Source of the DNA: Paludibacterium purpuratum
GTDB taxonomy: Bacteria; Pseudomonadota; Gammaproteobacteria; Burkholderiales; Chromobacteriaceae
Assembly (NCBI RefSeq): GCF_004363805.1
Contig: NZ_SNZP01000006.1
Span: forward strand, 186,001 to 250,000
DNA length: 64,000 bases
Direction of reading: 5' to 3'
Each line of letters starts with the position of its first letter. Within the stretch, counting starts at the first letter, position 1. The position numbers were made by a program, and so were the translations under genes. This document shows positions 51,404 through 64,000 of this stretch, piece after piece. Below the pieces are notes generated by a model. The model was not told where the DNA came from, searched no databases, and worked only from the letters and a program-made list of their open reading frames with translations.

Positions 51404-52600
51404 ATGGCGCTCATCCAGATCGAAGGCCTTCATCCGCAACCGACCGGTAGCCGTTGGGCGCTCTGGCGCTTGGGTTTCCGCCCGTTTTATCTGCTGGCAG
51501 CGCTGTGCGCCTTCGCGGTCGTCCCCGTTTGGCTGGCCGAGTACGGTGGCTGGCTGCCACAAACTCGCGGCTTAGCCGGCCTCGCCTGGCATGTGCACGA
51601 AATGCTCTACGGTTACACCGTCGCGGTGGTGGCCGGCTTTCTGCTCACCGCCGTGCGCAATTGGACCGGGCGTCCCACGCCCACGGGCTGGCCGCTGGCA
51701 GGGCTTTGCCTGCTGTGGCTCGCTGCGCGCCTGATGCTGCCGCTGGCGCCGACGGTGCTGTCGATCCCGCTCGACCTGGCCTTCCTGCCCTGCCTCGCCT
51801 GGGTGGTTCATCGCCGGCTGCGCCACGCCGAGCAACGGCGCAATGCCTTCGTTCCCTGGCTGCTGCTGGCGCTCGCCACGCTCAACCTGCTGTTCTACCT
51901 GGCCCTTGCCGGACAGCTGGCGTTCGACCCGCTGCTGCCGCTACGCGCGGCCATGATGTTGCTGGTCACCTTGACGGTCATCATGGCCGGCCGCCTGCAC
52001 CCGCTGTTCACCCGCAACGCCGTGGCGCCGATCAAGCAATACCGCAACGACAGACTCGAACGCTACATCGCCCCGCTGACCATGGCAGTCCTGCTGGCCG
52101 ATCTGTTCCCGTTGAGCGCAGCCATTCTGGTTCCGGCCAATCTCATCGTCGCGGGCTTGCATTTCTGGCGCGGCTGGGGCTGGGCGCCGCTGGCAACCTG
52201 GCGCAAGCCCATACTGTGGATTCTGCACCTAAGCTATCTGGCGCTGCCCTGCGCACTCTTGCTGGCCGTGCCGGCCGCGCTTGGCCGGTTGCCTTGGCTG
52301 GTGATGGAGCATGTGCTGGGGATTGGCGTGCTGGGCGGTTTGACGCTGGGCATGATGGTGCGCTCGGCGCTCGGCCACACCGGGCATGCCCTGGCGACCG
52401 GAAAACTTGAGACACTGACCTTTGCCGCGTTGATGCTGGCGGTACCGTTGCGCGTCGCCTTCTGGCTGCTGCCGCTACCCGGCAGCTATCGCGACTGGTT
52501 GTGGGCCGCGGCAGCCTGCTGGATTCTGGCTTTTGCGTTGTTCGTATGGCGCTTCGCGCCGATCCTCAACCGACCAAGGATCGACGGCAAGCCGGGTTAA
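51404..52600 (+). CDS. nnrS: NnrS-family haem/copper membrane protein
   Basis: Inner-membrane protein of about 12 helices that helps cells withstand NO. The 398-residue protein has RLGFRPFYLLAALCAFAVVP, AWHVHEMLYGYTVAVVAGFLLTAVRNWTGR (paired His), FTRNAVAP and HVLGIGVLGGLTLGMMVRSALGHTGH, all characteristic. The NsrR-like palindrome lies directly upstream. Converges with an AraC-methyltransferase gene; their stops share TTAA at 52597-52600. Confidence 0.92.
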   Translation: MALIQIEGLHPQPTGSRWALWRLGFRPFYLLAALCAFAVVPVWLAEYGGWLPQTRGLAGLAWHVHEMLYGYTVAVVAGFLLTAVRNWTGRPTPTGWPLAGLCLLWLAARLMLPLAPTVLSIPLDLAFLPCLAWVVHRRLRHAEQRRNAFVPWLLLALATLNLLFYLALAGQLAFDPLLPLRAAMMLLVTLTVIMAGRLHPLFTRNAVAPIKQYRNDRLERYIAPLTMAVLLADLFPLSAAILVPANLIVAGLHFWRGWGWAPLATWRKPILWILHLSYLALPCALLLAVPAALGRLPWLVMEHVLGIGVLGGLTLGMMVRSALGHTGHALATGKLETLTFAALMLAVPLRVAFWLLPLPGSYRDWLWAAAACWILAFALFVWRFAPILNRPRIDGKPG

Positions 52601-53457
52601 CGCACTGCCGGCGCCGCGCGCGCCGCTTCCCAAGCCAGCATCGCACGCTTGCGCTCGCTGCCCCAGCGATATTGGCCGACCTCGCCCGAGGCCCGGATCA
52701 CCCGATGGCAGGGAATCAGGAAACCGATGGCGTTGGCAGCCAGTGCGCTACCGATGGCCCGCTGCGCCTTGGGGGCGCCGGCACGCACCGCCAGTTCGCC
52801 GTAGGAGACCATCTCGCCCGGTGCGATCGAGAGGAGCGCCTCCCAGACCTTGATCTGGAAATTGGTGCCCTTGAGCAGCAAATGCAAGGAACCGCGCGTC
52901 GGCGTGCGCGGAAAAATGCGCGCCAGCCATTCGCCCGCTCGCGCGTCGTCGCGTTGGTAATCGGCGCGCGGCCAATGTGCGCGCAGCTCGGCCAGCATGG
53001 CCGTCTCGTCGGCGCAACAGAAAGCGAAATGGCACAAGCCGCGATCGTTCCAGGCCAATAGCACCTGGCCGAAGGGCGACGCGCCGAAACCGCAGCCAAG
53101 CGTCACCCCCTGCCCACCCGCCTTGATCTCGCCGGGCGTCATCGCCTCGCAACTGATCATCAGTTCGTGCAAGCGGCTGGTGCTACTCAGCCCGGCCGAC
53201 TGCGCCACGCTCAATACGTCGCGCTCGCGCGCCAGTTGCTCCAGCGCGTACTGTTTGGTCAGATATTGCAGGAAACGTTTGGGCGAGATGCCGGCCCACT
53301 CGGCGAACAAGCGCTGCAGATGAAACGGACTCAAATGCAGTGCCCCCGCCAATTGTTCGAGCGACGGCTGTGCCTCGCGGTGCACCTGCAGATAATCGAT
53401 GGCGCGCGCCACCTGGTCGTAATGGCGCGCGGACTCGGCAAAAGAAGTTGAAGTCAT
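52597..53457 (-). CDS. AraC-type regulator fused to methylated-DNA cysteine methyltransferase (Ada-like)
   Basis: Two-part protein of 286 residues. The first 110 residues are an AraC helix-turn-helix (SLEQLAGALHLSPFHLQRLF), and residues 115-280 are the alkyltransferase with the acceptor Cys in FLIPCHRVIRASGEVG. The N-terminal zinc-Cys domain of E. coli Ada is missing, so it lacks methylphosphotriester sensing. It probably repairs O6-methylguanine and may regulate its own gene. Confidence 0.87.
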   Translation of the reverse strand: MTSTSFAESARHYDQVARAIDYLQVHREAQPSLEQLAGALHLSPFHLQRLFAEWAGISPKRFLQYLTKQYALEQLARERDVLSVAQSAGLSSTSRLHELMISCEAMTPGEIKAGGQGVTLGCGFGASPFGQVLLAWNDRGLCHFAFCCADETAMLAELRAHWPRADYQRDDARAGEWLARIFPRTPTRGSLHLLLKGTNFQIKVWEALLSIAPGEMVSYGELAVRAGAPKAQRAIGSALAANAIGFLIPCHRVIRASGEVGQYRWGSERKRAMLAWEAARAAPAVR

Positions 53458-53576
53458 GCCGTTCTCCAGACAAAGCTCGATGCTTTAGAGCGTGAATACG
53501 CTCTTAGTCTGTACCGGCGGAGCGCGCAATGCATTCCGATTCTTGCGCATCTGCGCCCCGCCGTCGGCCTGAGGCC

Positions 53577-56533
<2,957 letters not shown>

Positions 56534-56822
56534 GATTATTTTATCCTTGGGCACGAAGCATGTATGCCACGCTTCCAATGCTACACTTATGCCATCTTGA
56601 TAGCCTGTCGTTGGATACTCGGCCAGGTGCATGACGAATACCGCATAAACCACCGTTATCGCTCAAAGAGAGATTTATTTCTCGATCGCCTACTTTGGCA
56701 AGGTTTTATGTCGTAAATCAAACGGCACGCTTTCATTCATCGGCATGCATCCGTAGAATTTCAGCATTCCACGCTCATGGGCAAATCAAAAACAAGCCCG
56801 AACCCACACGGAGATGTTCCAC

Positions 56823-58697
56823 ATGACCACGCTTGCCGCGCTGAGAAGCGCCTTCGACACCCTGAACCGCGACTATCTGGCGGTACACAAGACCAAGGAA
56901 GACCTGTTCTGGCAAACCTATATGGCCGTTTCCGACGACCATGCCGGTTTTGCCCGCGCCGAAGCGGCCTTCAAGGATTTCGTTTCCAGCCCCGAACGCC
57001 TGGCGGCGGTGGACAGCGCGCTCGAACAATTGCAGACGCTGCCGCAAGATGCCGAGCGCGACGCCTTGGTTCACGGCTTCACCGGCTGGCAAGCACTGTT
57101 TCGCAGCAACATCATCGAAACCACCGAGGCACGCGCCTTGATGGCCGAACTGATCGAGCTGGAGTCGGCGCTGTTTGCCAAGCGTCGCGACTACAAAATG
57201 CAGCATATCAACGACAACGGCCAGCACGAAGACGCCACGTTGAGCATGCTGACCACCAACCTGGGCACCAACCGCGACGAAGCGGCGCGCAAGAGCTCGC
57301 ACGACGCCTTGCTCGGCCTGGAGCGCTGGGTACTCGACAACGGCTTCATCGACATCGTCAACAAGCGCAACCAAATGGCGCGCAGCCTGGGCTTCCGCGA
57401 CTACTTCGACTACAAGGTGAACAAGAACGAACAGATGTCGCCCGAGGCCTTGTTCGCCATTCTCGACGACTTCGAAGCGCGCACGCGCGACGCCAACCAC
57501 AAGGCGCTAGCGAATCTGGCCAGCCGCCAGGGCCAGAACGCGCTATTGGGTCACAACCTGCGCTTCCACATGAGCGGCGACGTGACCCGCCAGCTCGACC
57601 CGTATCTGCCGTTTGCCAAAGCGGTCGAACGCTGGGTGCAAAGCTTCCGCCGTTTGGGCATCCAATACCGCGGCGCCACCATGCAGCTCGACCTGGTCGA
57701 ACGCGACGGCAAGTTCCAGAACGGCTTCTGCCATGGCCCGATCCCGAGCTTCTTCGACCATGGCCAGTGGGTCGCCGGCCAGATCAACTTCACCGCCGAC
57801 GCCAAACCGGATCAGGTGGGCAGCGGCATCCGCGCGATCAACACCCTGTTCCACGAGGGCGGTCACGCCGCGCACTTCGCCAACGTCACCCAGAACGCGC
57901 CCTGCTTCTCGCAGGAGTTCTCGCCGACATCGATGGCTTACGCCGAAACCCAGAGCATGTTCTGCGACAGCATGCTGTCCGATGCCGACTGGCTGAAGCG
58001 CTACGCTAAGAATAGCCAAGGCGAAACCATTCCGGATCAACTGATCTATACCCGCATCGAGGCCAGCCAGCCGTTCGCCGCCTTCAACGAACGCATGCTC
58101 GCCGTGGTCGGCTACTTCGAACGCGCCCTGTACGCCATGGCGGCCAGCGATCTGACCCCGGGCAAGATCCTTGAACTGGCGCGCGCCACCGAGCAACGCA
58201 TCCTCGGCGTCGCGGTCAGCCCACGGCCGCTGTTGGCCATTCCGCACCAGCTCAACCAGGAATCGGCCGCCGCCTACCACGGCTACCTACTGGCCAATAT
58301 GGCGGTCTACCAGACCCGCGCCTACTTCAAGCGCGAATACGGCTTCCTGACCGACAACCCGGCCATCGGCCCGAAACTGGCCGAGCACTACTGGGGTCCG
58401 GGCAACAGCATCAACCACAACGCCACCCTGGTGCGCCTGACCGGCGAGTCGTTCAATCCGCGCTACCTCGCCGAGTCCTGCACCCGTAGCATCGACGAGG
58501 CGTGGGCCGATGCCGAGAAACTGATCGCCGCCGCCGCGACACGGCAGTACCCGACAGTCTTCCCGGCGGATCTCGACGCCAGCATCCGCCTGGTGCACGG
58601 CGCCGAAGTCATTGCCGACAACCGCGATGGCGACGCGGCGATGTGCCGCAGCTTCGAACAATGGGTAGCCAAAAACTATCCGGCTAGCGTTCACTGA
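56823..58697 (+). CDS. M3-family metallopeptidase (oligoendopeptidase F-like)
   Basis: Cytosolic zinc peptidase that degrades oligopeptides, 624 residues. The zinc motif is LFHEGGHAAHFANV (HExxH) near residue 345, followed by FSPTSMAYAETQSMF with the third ligand Glu. The helical N-terminal region is typical of the M3 family. Two ATGs are possible: 56814 abuts GGAG, while 56823 (MTTLAAL) is correctly spaced, so it is preferred. Confidence 0.9.
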   Translation: MTTLAALRSAFDTLNRDYLAVHKTKEDLFWQTYMAVSDDHAGFARAEAAFKDFVSSPERLAAVDSALEQLQTLPQDAERDALVHGFTGWQALFRSNIIETTEARALMAELIELESALFAKRRDYKMQHINDNGQHEDATLSMLTTNLGTNRDEAARKSSHDALLGLERWVLDNGFIDIVNKRNQMARSLGFRDYFDYKVNKNEQMSPEALFAILDDFEARTRDANHKALANLASRQGQNALLGHNLRFHMSGDVTRQLDPYLPFAKAVERWVQSFRRLGIQYRGATMQLDLVERDGKFQNGFCHGPIPSFFDHGQWVAGQINFTADAKPDQVGSGIRAINTLFHEGGHAAHFANVTQNAPCFSQEFSPTSMAYAETQSMFCDSMLSDADWLKRYAKNSQGETIPDQLIYTRIEASQPFAAFNERMLAVVGYFERALYAMAASDLTPGKILELARATEQRILGVAVSPRPLLAIPHQLNQESAAAYHGYLLANMAVYQTRAYFKREYGFLTDNPAIGPKLAEHYWGPGNSINHNATLVRLTGESFNPRYLAESCTRSIDEAWADAEKLIAAAATRQYPTVFPADLDASIRLVHGAEVIADNRDGDAAMCRSFEQWVAKNYPASVH

Positions 58698-58745
58698 CAA
58701 AAATGACAGTACCGGGAAACCGGCACTGCGCTCGTTTCCCGTCTG

Positions 58746-58778
58746 CGGCGCGATGTCCTTGCATCGCGCCGTCTTTAT
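58746..58778 (+). terminator. Intrinsic terminator after the M3 peptidase
   Basis: CGGCGCGATG (58746-58755), a TCCTTG loop and CATCGCGCCG (58762-58771), then TCTTTAT. A strong stem with a partial U-tract, 48 bp after the stop. Confidence 0.8.
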
Positions 58779-58880
58779 GTCGATCGCCCCAATGGCCGGT
58801 GATTTATCCGCGTCATAAATATTCCCGCAAAAAGTGATAAAGTGCGCCTCTAAATCCGTCTACGAGGATCGCACTGAAAG

Positions 58881-60425
58881 ATGATGGACGTCGCTTGGCT
58901 GTCCGACCCTGCCGCCTGGTTGGGTTTGTTGACCTTGGTCGTGCTCGAAGTGGTTCTGGGCATCGATAACCTGATTTTCGTGGCCATCCTGGCCGACAAA
59001 CTCCCAGCAGAACAACGCGACCGTGCGCGCCTGACCGGTCTGTCGCTGGCACTGGTCATGCGCCTGGGGCTACTTGCCAGCGTCTCCTGGCTCGTTACCC
59101 TGACCACGCCGCTATTCACCGTTTTGGGGCAATCCTTCGCCGGTCGCGACCTGATCATGTTGGGCGGCGGCGTATTCCTGTTGTTCAAGGGCACCAGCGA
59201 ATTACACGAACGGCTGGAGGGCGAATTCGAGGTACAACACAACGGTCAGAAGGCCTATGCCGCCTTCGCCGTGGTCGTGGCGCAGATCCTGGTGCTCGAC
59301 GCGGTGTTCTCCATCGACTCGGTGATCACCGCCATCGGCATGTCCGACCATTTGGCGGTGATGATGGTGGCCGTGGTGATCGCCATGATTCTGATGATGG
59401 CGGCCAGCCGCCCGCTGACCGCCTTCGTCAATGCCCACCCGACGGTCGTGATGCTGTGCCTGGGCTTTTTGCTGATGATCGGCTTCAGCCTGGTGGCCGA
59501 CGGCTTCGGCTTCCACATTCCCAAAGGCTATTTGTATGCCGCCATCGGCTTCTCGGTGCTGATCGAGGCATTCAACCAGATCGCACAGAACAACCGCATC
59601 CGTTATCTGAACCGCACCCAGTCGCTGCGCGAACGCACCGCCAGCACAGTGTTGTCGCTGATGGGCAGCAAGCTTAAGTCAACCGCAGGCGGCATCGAAC
59701 CGCCGGAGCAAGAAGCTTTCGCGGCCAACGAGAAAGCCATGATCCGTAGCGTGCTGACCCTGGCCGAACGGCCGATCCGCGCCATCTGCACACCGCGCAA
59801 CGAAATCCAGCGCCTGGATCTGGCACAACCTATCGCGCAACAACATCAAGCACTGCGCGACAGCCGTCATTCGCGGCTGGTGGTGATCCGCGATGGCGCC
59901 ATCGACGAACCGCTGGGCGTGGTGGCGCGCAAGGACTTGCTGGGGCCGCTGCTCGATGGCCAGCTGCCTGACATCGAGGCGGCACTGCGCCAACCGCTGG
60001 TATTGCCGGAGAGCGTGCCGGTGCTCAAAGCACTGGAAAGCTTCCGCCAGCATGCCGCCGAACTGGCCTTCGTGGTCGACGAGTTCGGCAACTTGGTGGG
60101 CATCGTCACCCTGAAAGATTTGATGGAGGCCATCGCCGGCGAGTTTCCCGACGAATACGAGCAACACGAGCGCCCGGCACTGGTCATTAACGAAGACGGT
60201 AGCTTCGACGTGGAAGGCGGCCTGGAGCTGGTCACCCTGATGCAACACGTCGACCTGGGCAATGTCGAGGACTCGGACTTCCACTCGGTGGCCGGCTTGC
60301 TGATGGATCGACTCAAGCGCGTCCCATGCAAAGGCGACAGCGTGGAGATCGGCGACTGGCGGCTGACGGTCACGGTGCAAAACGGCAATCGTACCGAACG
60401 GGTATTGATCGTGGCCAAAATATGA
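58881..60425 (+). CDS. TerC-family membrane protein with CBS and CorC/HlyC domains (YegH/YoaE-like)
   Basis: Inner-membrane protein of 514 residues. The N-terminal TerC part has seven or so helices and [19 protein letters not shown] plus [18 protein letters not shown], with the paired acidic residues. Two CBS domains ([32 protein letters not shown]) and a C-terminal transporter-associated domain follow. TerC relatives handle tellurite or manganese, but no yybP-type riboswitch was seen upstream. Two adjacent ATGs (58881, 58884). Confidence 0.88.
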   Translation: MMDVAWLSDPAAWLGLLTLVVLEVVLGIDNLIFVAILADKLPAEQRDRARLTGLSLALVMRLGLLASVSWLVTLTTPLFTVLGQSFAGRDLIMLGGGVFLLFKGTSELHERLEGEFEVQHNGQKAYAAFAVVVAQILVLDAVFSIDSVITAIGMSDHLAVMMVAVVIAMILMMAASRPLTAFVNAHPTVVMLCLGFLLMIGFSLVADGFGFHIPKGYLYAAIGFSVLIEAFNQIAQNNRIRYLNRTQSLRERTASTVLSLMGSKLKSTAGGIEPPEQEAFAANEKAMIRSVLTLAERPIRAICTPRNEIQRLDLAQPIAQQHQALRDSRHSRLVVIRDGAIDEPLGVVARKDLLGPLLDGQLPDIEAALRQPLVLPESVPVLKALESFRQHAAELAFVVDEFGNLVGIVTLKDLMEAIAGEFPDEYEQHERPALVINEDGSFDVEGGLELVTLMQHVDLGNVEDSDFHSVAGLLMDRLKRVPCKGDSVEIGDWRLTVTVQNGNRTERVLIVAKI

Positions 60426-60612
60426 CGGCCAGCCGGCCCGGTGTTCCGCCCTTGCCACACTTCCTGGCCGGACTGGGCCTTTCGAACCGGCTCTTTCCCC
60501 CTATGGCCTATGGTGAAGTTATAATTAAGTAGCTTTAATTAATGTCATTGTCTTAAAAAAGACTGGCGACAGTATTCCTGTTCGTACACGCCAGACATGG
60601 CCAGGGCACACG

Positions 60613-61623
60613 ATGAAACCGGACGTGATCACCATCGAACTGACCGCCGATCAGGGCTTCCGCGTGCAATGGCAGCGTATGGCGGCGGAACAGTTGTTCA
60701 TCGGCCTCCCGCCTGTCCAGATCTTACCGCTCATCCCACAACTGTTTACTTTGTGCAGCCAAGCACAAGGGCTCGCCGCGCGGCTCGCCCTCTCGGGCGC
60801 GGCGGGTTATCCGCGCGAGGCGGCGGCGGAAGAGCTCGAAGCGCTGACACTGGAAGCCGCGCGCGACACCTTGCGCAAGGTACTGCTCGACTGGTCGCTG
60901 GCCTTCGACGGCACCCCGGCCGAACAGCAATATCTGGCACAGTGGCGCGCAGCGCAGACTTGGCCCGAGATCGCGGCACTCGCCGAGGAACGGGTATTCG
61001 GCATGGCGCCGGCCACATGGCTGGCACTAGGGCTCAACGGCTGGCTGGATTGGATGGGCGCGCATCGCTGCGCGGTGGCGCGCTGGCTGGACGACTTGCG
61101 TGGCGCCGACACCGGCTGCCTACTGCTACCGATACTCAACGCCGCCATGCTGGCCGAACTGCCGCCGCAATGGTTCGACGCGCCCGCGCCGGAATGGCAC
61201 GGCATGCCGTGCGAAGTCGGCGCGCTGGCGCGCGAGTCGGAGACGCTGGCCCCCTTGCTCTATCATGGACAACTACCGCGAGCGCGCCTGCTGGCGCGGT
61301 TGATTCAGTTGGCGCGCTGGCTGGACGGCGCGCGACTGGCGGTCGACTGGACGCCGTTCGCAGAAGGCGTACTCGCGCGCGTCGATACCGCGCGCGGACT
61401 GTTGCTGCACTATGCCGCGCTCGACGATGCCGGCCGGGTCGCGCACTACCGCATTCAGCCGCCAACCGCCTGGCACAGCCACCCGCAAGGATTGATCGTC
61501 AACACTCTCAATGCCCGGCGTCAGGCGCCGGAGACCGAATGGCGACGCCAAGTGGCCTTGATCGACCCCTGCGTCGCCTACGAGATGCGCCTGCTGCCGC
61601 AGCAGCGCTTTCACATCGGCTAG
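60613..61623 (+). CDS. HupK-like degenerate NiFe-hydrogenase large-subunit homologue
   Basis: A 336-residue protein resembling the large subunit of NiFe hydrogenase and its accessory homologue HupK. C-terminal blocks are VDTARGLLLHYAALDDAGRV, YRIQPPTAWHSHPQGLI and IDPCVAYEMRLLP, close to the large subunit's APTEWNFHP and DPCxxC signature, but the final nickel cysteine is missing (DPCVAYE). The N-terminal CxxC pair is also absent. No hydrogenase genes are in the window, though the locus might continue beyond the edge. An imperfect AT palindrome precedes it at about 60520-60545. Its TAG shares CTAG with the next gene's stop. Confidence 0.7.
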   Translation: MKPDVITIELTADQGFRVQWQRMAAEQLFIGLPPVQILPLIPQLFTLCSQAQGLAARLALSGAAGYPREAAAEELEALTLEAARDTLRKVLLDWSLAFDGTPAEQQYLAQWRAAQTWPEIAALAEERVFGMAPATWLALGLNGWLDWMGAHRCAVARWLDDLRGADTGCLLLPILNAAMLAELPPQWFDAPAPEWHGMPCEVGALARESETLAPLLYHGQLPRARLLARLIQLARWLDGARLAVDWTPFAEGVLARVDTARGLLLHYAALDDAGRVAHYRIQPPTAWHSHPQGLIVNTLNARRQAPETEWRRQVALIDPCVAYEMRLLPQQRFHIG

Positions 61624-64000
61624 TCGCGCTGCGCCAAGATCGCCAACAACGGCGCCAACTGCGCTTGATAATGACGCCAACGCCCAACGGCGCTCCGGTA
61701 TAGCGGCTGCCGCACCTGCATGGCGCTGGCGGTGCGCACCGTACGTTCGCTGCGGTGGAACTGCAGGCAGGCCTCGTTCCAAGCCAAACCGAGATAGGCC
61801 AACAACGGCGCCAGCGTACCGGGCAGATCGGCCACCAGATCTTCGTAGCACACATCATGTATCCGGCCGGCCGGCAAAACGCCCCGCCAGTACTCTAGCT
61901 GTTGGCGATAACGCAGCACATGCCGCCCCAGCATCGCCAAATCGTCGCAATAGCCGTGACCGGCATGGAAGGAAACGGTAAAGCAGGAGACGCAGACATC
62001 GCGCAAATCGCGCACGGTATGCACAAAACGCGCCTCGGGCAGCATCAAATGAATCAGCCCCAGATAGAACACATTGCCCGGCATTTTGTCGGCGATGCAG
62101 CGCGCCTGCGGTGCAAGCCGCCACAGCTGGTCCTTGTAATCCCGGCCCAAGGCGCGCAACGCGGCCAGGGCCTCGGCATCGGCCGGCCCTGATCGTAAAA
62201 TCTGCAGCGCCTGTTCGAGCAGCGGCCCCATCAGCCGCTGCTCGCCGGCGCCGAACACCTCGCCCTGGCTGACCAAGATCTGCTCGACCAGCGAGGAGCC
62301 CGAGCGCGGCAGACCGACAATGAAAATCGGCATGCGCCCGTCCTCGGGCACGGTCGGCGCCACCGAGGCCAATTCGGCGAACGATTGCAACCGCTCCGGC
62401 GTCAGCAATGTCCGTAGTTCCGCCAACCGGGCCGCTTCGCCGGCCTCGTCCCAGGGCTGCATCAGCGAGCGCAAGCGGTTGCCTTCGGCAAAGGCTTCGA
62501 AGGCGCGCTCGTACTGTTCGCACTGTTCGAGCGCCCGGCCCATGGCAAAAGCCAGTCGCGCCCGTAACGGCGGCGCCAATTTTTCTCGTTGACGATAGAG
62601 CTGGTCGAGCGCCGCGAAACGCCGGTCGCCGGGGCGATAAGGCAAATACTGCAACGCGCTGGCCAGAATGCCGGCATGCGCCGGCGCCAGCTGTAGCGCC
62701 CGATTCATCCAGCGCTCGCCCTCCTCGCGCCGCCCCGACTCCAGCATCAGGCAAGCCAGGTTGCAACAAGCTTCGGCATGATCCGGCCGCAGTAGCAATG
62801 CTTGGCGATAACACGCCTCCGCCGCCACGTCGTCTCCTCGGGCGCGCAGCACATTGGCCAAGTTACCCGACAGATGCGGATGCGCCGCATCGAGCGCCAA
62901 GCCTTGGCGCAACGCCGCCTCCGCGTCGGCCAGACGGTCGAGTGCGAAATAACTGGTGCCCAAGTCGTTATACAAGTTCGCGTTCGGGCCGCCCTGCATC
63001 AGCGCCGCGTTCAGCCACGGTAGCGCCTGATCGTGCCGGCCTTGCGCCACCAGCGTCAGCCCCAGCCCATGGCAGGCCGGCGCCAAAGCCGGCGCCTCCG
63101 CCAACAGTTCGCGCCAGGCCGACTCGGCCATATCCAACCGGCCCAACTGAAACAACACATCCGCCCGACGCCCGCGTAACGTCAGATCGCCACCGCAATG
63201 CGCCAGGGCTTCATCGCAAGTCTGCAGGGCCTCGGGCAATCTACCCTGCCGGCAACTCAGCGAGATCAGCGATACCCACATATCGCGCGCGCGCGGGCTG
63301 AGCCGCAACGCCCGCCGCCAGTGTCGACGCGCCGGCTCGAACCGCCCCAGCTGCAAACACGCCAGGGCCGCGCAATCGTGCGACCAGGTCAGAGAGGGCT
63401 GCAGACGGATCGCCCGCAGATGACAGGCCAGTGCCTGCGCCCAATCGCCGTGGCGCGCCAGATGCTGGCCAAGATTGTTGTGCAGCTCGGGTAACGCCGG
63501 GTGCAGGCGCAAAGCGCGCCGCAAGCAATCCGCCGCCTCGGCGCCGTGCCCCAGGTCGTCCAGCAATAGTCCAAGATTATTCAGGCTGGGGAGATGATCC
63601 GGATCGAGCGACAGCGCGGCGTGATATTGCCGTTGCGCCTCGGCCGCCTCTCCCCGGTCGCGCAGCAGATTGGCCAGGTTGAAGTGCCCTTCCGCATCCG
63701 CCGGCGCCAAGGTGAGCGCGCTGCGCCAACACCCCTCGGCCACATCAAACCGGCCGGCCGAGCGTGCCACCAACCCGGCAAGCTTCCAAACAGCTGCCTC
63801 GTCCGGAAAGCGGCGTGTCTGCGCCTCGGCATGCGGCAGCGCCACCATCACCAGGCCTGCCCGCAGCAGGGTCAGCAAATCGTCGTCGTAGCGTGCCTCG
63901 CCGGCCAAGCAGCGCTGCAACGGCAAGGCCAGCGGATGACTCAAGCCCTGTGCCAGCCCCTCTGCCAATAGGGTGCGCGCCTGGGCCAAATCGCCATCGA
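61620..64000 (-). CDS. TPR-repeat sulfotransferase-family protein (5' end cut by window edge)
   Basis: At least 790 residues, running off the right edge without a clear start (63989 is only a TTG; the frame stays open beyond it). The N-terminal two-thirds is a series of tetratricopeptide repeats, such as NLANLLRDRGEAAEAQRQYH and NNLGLLLDDLGHGAEAADCL. The C-terminal 270 residues are a sulfotransferase domain with the PAPS-binding FIVGLPRSGSSLVEQIL and the VHTVRDLRDVCVSCF block. TPR-sulfotransferases modify surface polysaccharide or protein; target unknown. Confidence 0.87.
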   Translation of the reverse strand, partial: DGDLAQARTLLAEGLAQGLSHPLALPLQRCLAGEARYDDDLLTLLRAGLVMVALPHAEAQTRRFPDEAAVWKLAGLVARSAGRFDVAEGCWRSALTLAPADAEGHFNLANLLRDRGEAAEAQRQYHAALSLDPDHLPSLNNLGLLLDDLGHGAEAADCLRRALRLHPALPELHNNLGQHLARHGDWAQALACHLRAIRLQPSLTWSHDCAALACLQLGRFEPARRHWRRALRLSPRARDMWVSLISLSCRQGRLPEALQTCDEALAHCGGDLTLRGRRADVLFQLGRLDMAESAWRELLAEAPALAPACHGLGLTLVAQGRHDQALPWLNAALMQGGPNANLYNDLGTSYFALDRLADAEAALRQGLALDAAHPHLSGNLANVLRARGDDVAAEACYRQALLLRPDHAEACCNLACLMLESGRREEGERWMNRALQLAPAHAGILASALQYLPYRPGDRRFAALDQLYRQREKLAPPLRARLAFAMGRALEQCEQYERAFEAFAEGNRLRSLMQPWDEAGEAARLAELRTLLTPERLQSFAELASVAPTVPEDGRMPIFIVGLPRSGSSLVEQILVSQGEVFGAGEQRLMGPLLEQALQILRSGPADAEALAALRALGRDYKDQLWRLAPQARCIADKMPGNVFYLGLIHLMLPEARFVHTVRDLRDVCVSCFTVSFHAGHGYCDDLAMLGRHVLRYRQQLEYWRGVLPAGRIHDVCYEDLVADLPGTLAPLLAYLGLAWNEACLQFHRSERTVRTASAMQVRQPLYRSAVGRWRHYQAQLAPLLAILAQRD

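Noticed and set aside
58779-58880. Possible manganese (yybP-ykoY) riboswitch before the TerC-family gene
   Set aside because: The gap is only about 100 bp and shows none of the conserved paired loops I would expect.

Overview
The 64 kb window is GC-rich outside one island, densely packed and strongly codon-biased, and looks like the chromosome of a betaproteobacterium. Chromobacteriaceae/Neisseriales is my best inference, from protein style (KdsA, Hmp/NnrS, MdtH, HxlR/flavodoxin, a TPR-sulfotransferase) and not from any rRNA. No rRNA, tRNA, CRISPR array or intact insertion sequence was seen.

Layout. 1-10658 is a sugar-oxidation locus: a ChvE/Ggu-type ABC importer (cut by the left edge), a GguC/AraD1 dehydratase and a semialdehyde dehydrogenase on the minus strand, then a GbpR-like LysR regulator and a four-gene operon (IlvD/Edd dehydratase, SDR, SMP-30 lactonase, aldose epimerase) on the plus strand. 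Together these make a complete non-phosphorylative (Weimberg-type) route from a pentose to 2-oxoglutarate. 10929-12511 is a HipBA-like pair. 12671-15218 is a B12 radical SAM gene and a desaturase whose 3' ends overlap by about 104 nt.

15.2-32.5 kb is a clearly AT-richer island with two convergent operons, and is the most unusual part of the window. The plus operon (15628-20217) has a near-consensus promoter, a 35-codon double-glycine precursor whose predicted core is only six residues (TNRSKQ), a hairpin, a nucleotidyltransferase, a truncated HlyD-type gene, a C39-peptidase ABC exporter and an unknown protein. The minus operon (32430-20342) has 14 genes joined by overlaps of a few bases: a degenerate TOPRIM-like protein, a Gfo/Idh dehydrogenase, an actinobacterial-type inositol-phosphate synthase, a DJ-1 protein, an SDR, a RidA-like protein without its catalytic Arg, a PfkB kinase, an NDK-like fusion, a B12 radical SAM enzyme, a cupin-like protein, an HprK-like P-loop protein, an O-carbamoyltransferase, an IMPase and a 7Fe ferredoxin. 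I infer an undescribed carbamoylated cyclitol pathway. It may act with the peptide exporter, but that link is only inference.

32.5-64 kb returns to GC-rich DNA: hmp and nnrS, each with an NsrR-like operator; an HPP-CBS membrane protein; an O-methyltransferase with an A-T-TE synthetase of the atromentin/ralfuranone type; a ROK regulator/APC transporter/ROK kinase group; PhzF, MdtH and a LysR regulator; a periplasmic thioredoxin with CcdA; HxlR/flavodoxin; a ParD/RelE-type toxin-antitoxin pair; a NagD-type phosphatase; an AraC-methyltransferase; KdsA; an EAL protein; an M3 peptidase; a TerC-CBS protein; a HupK-like protein; and a TPR-sulfotransferase cut by the right edge.
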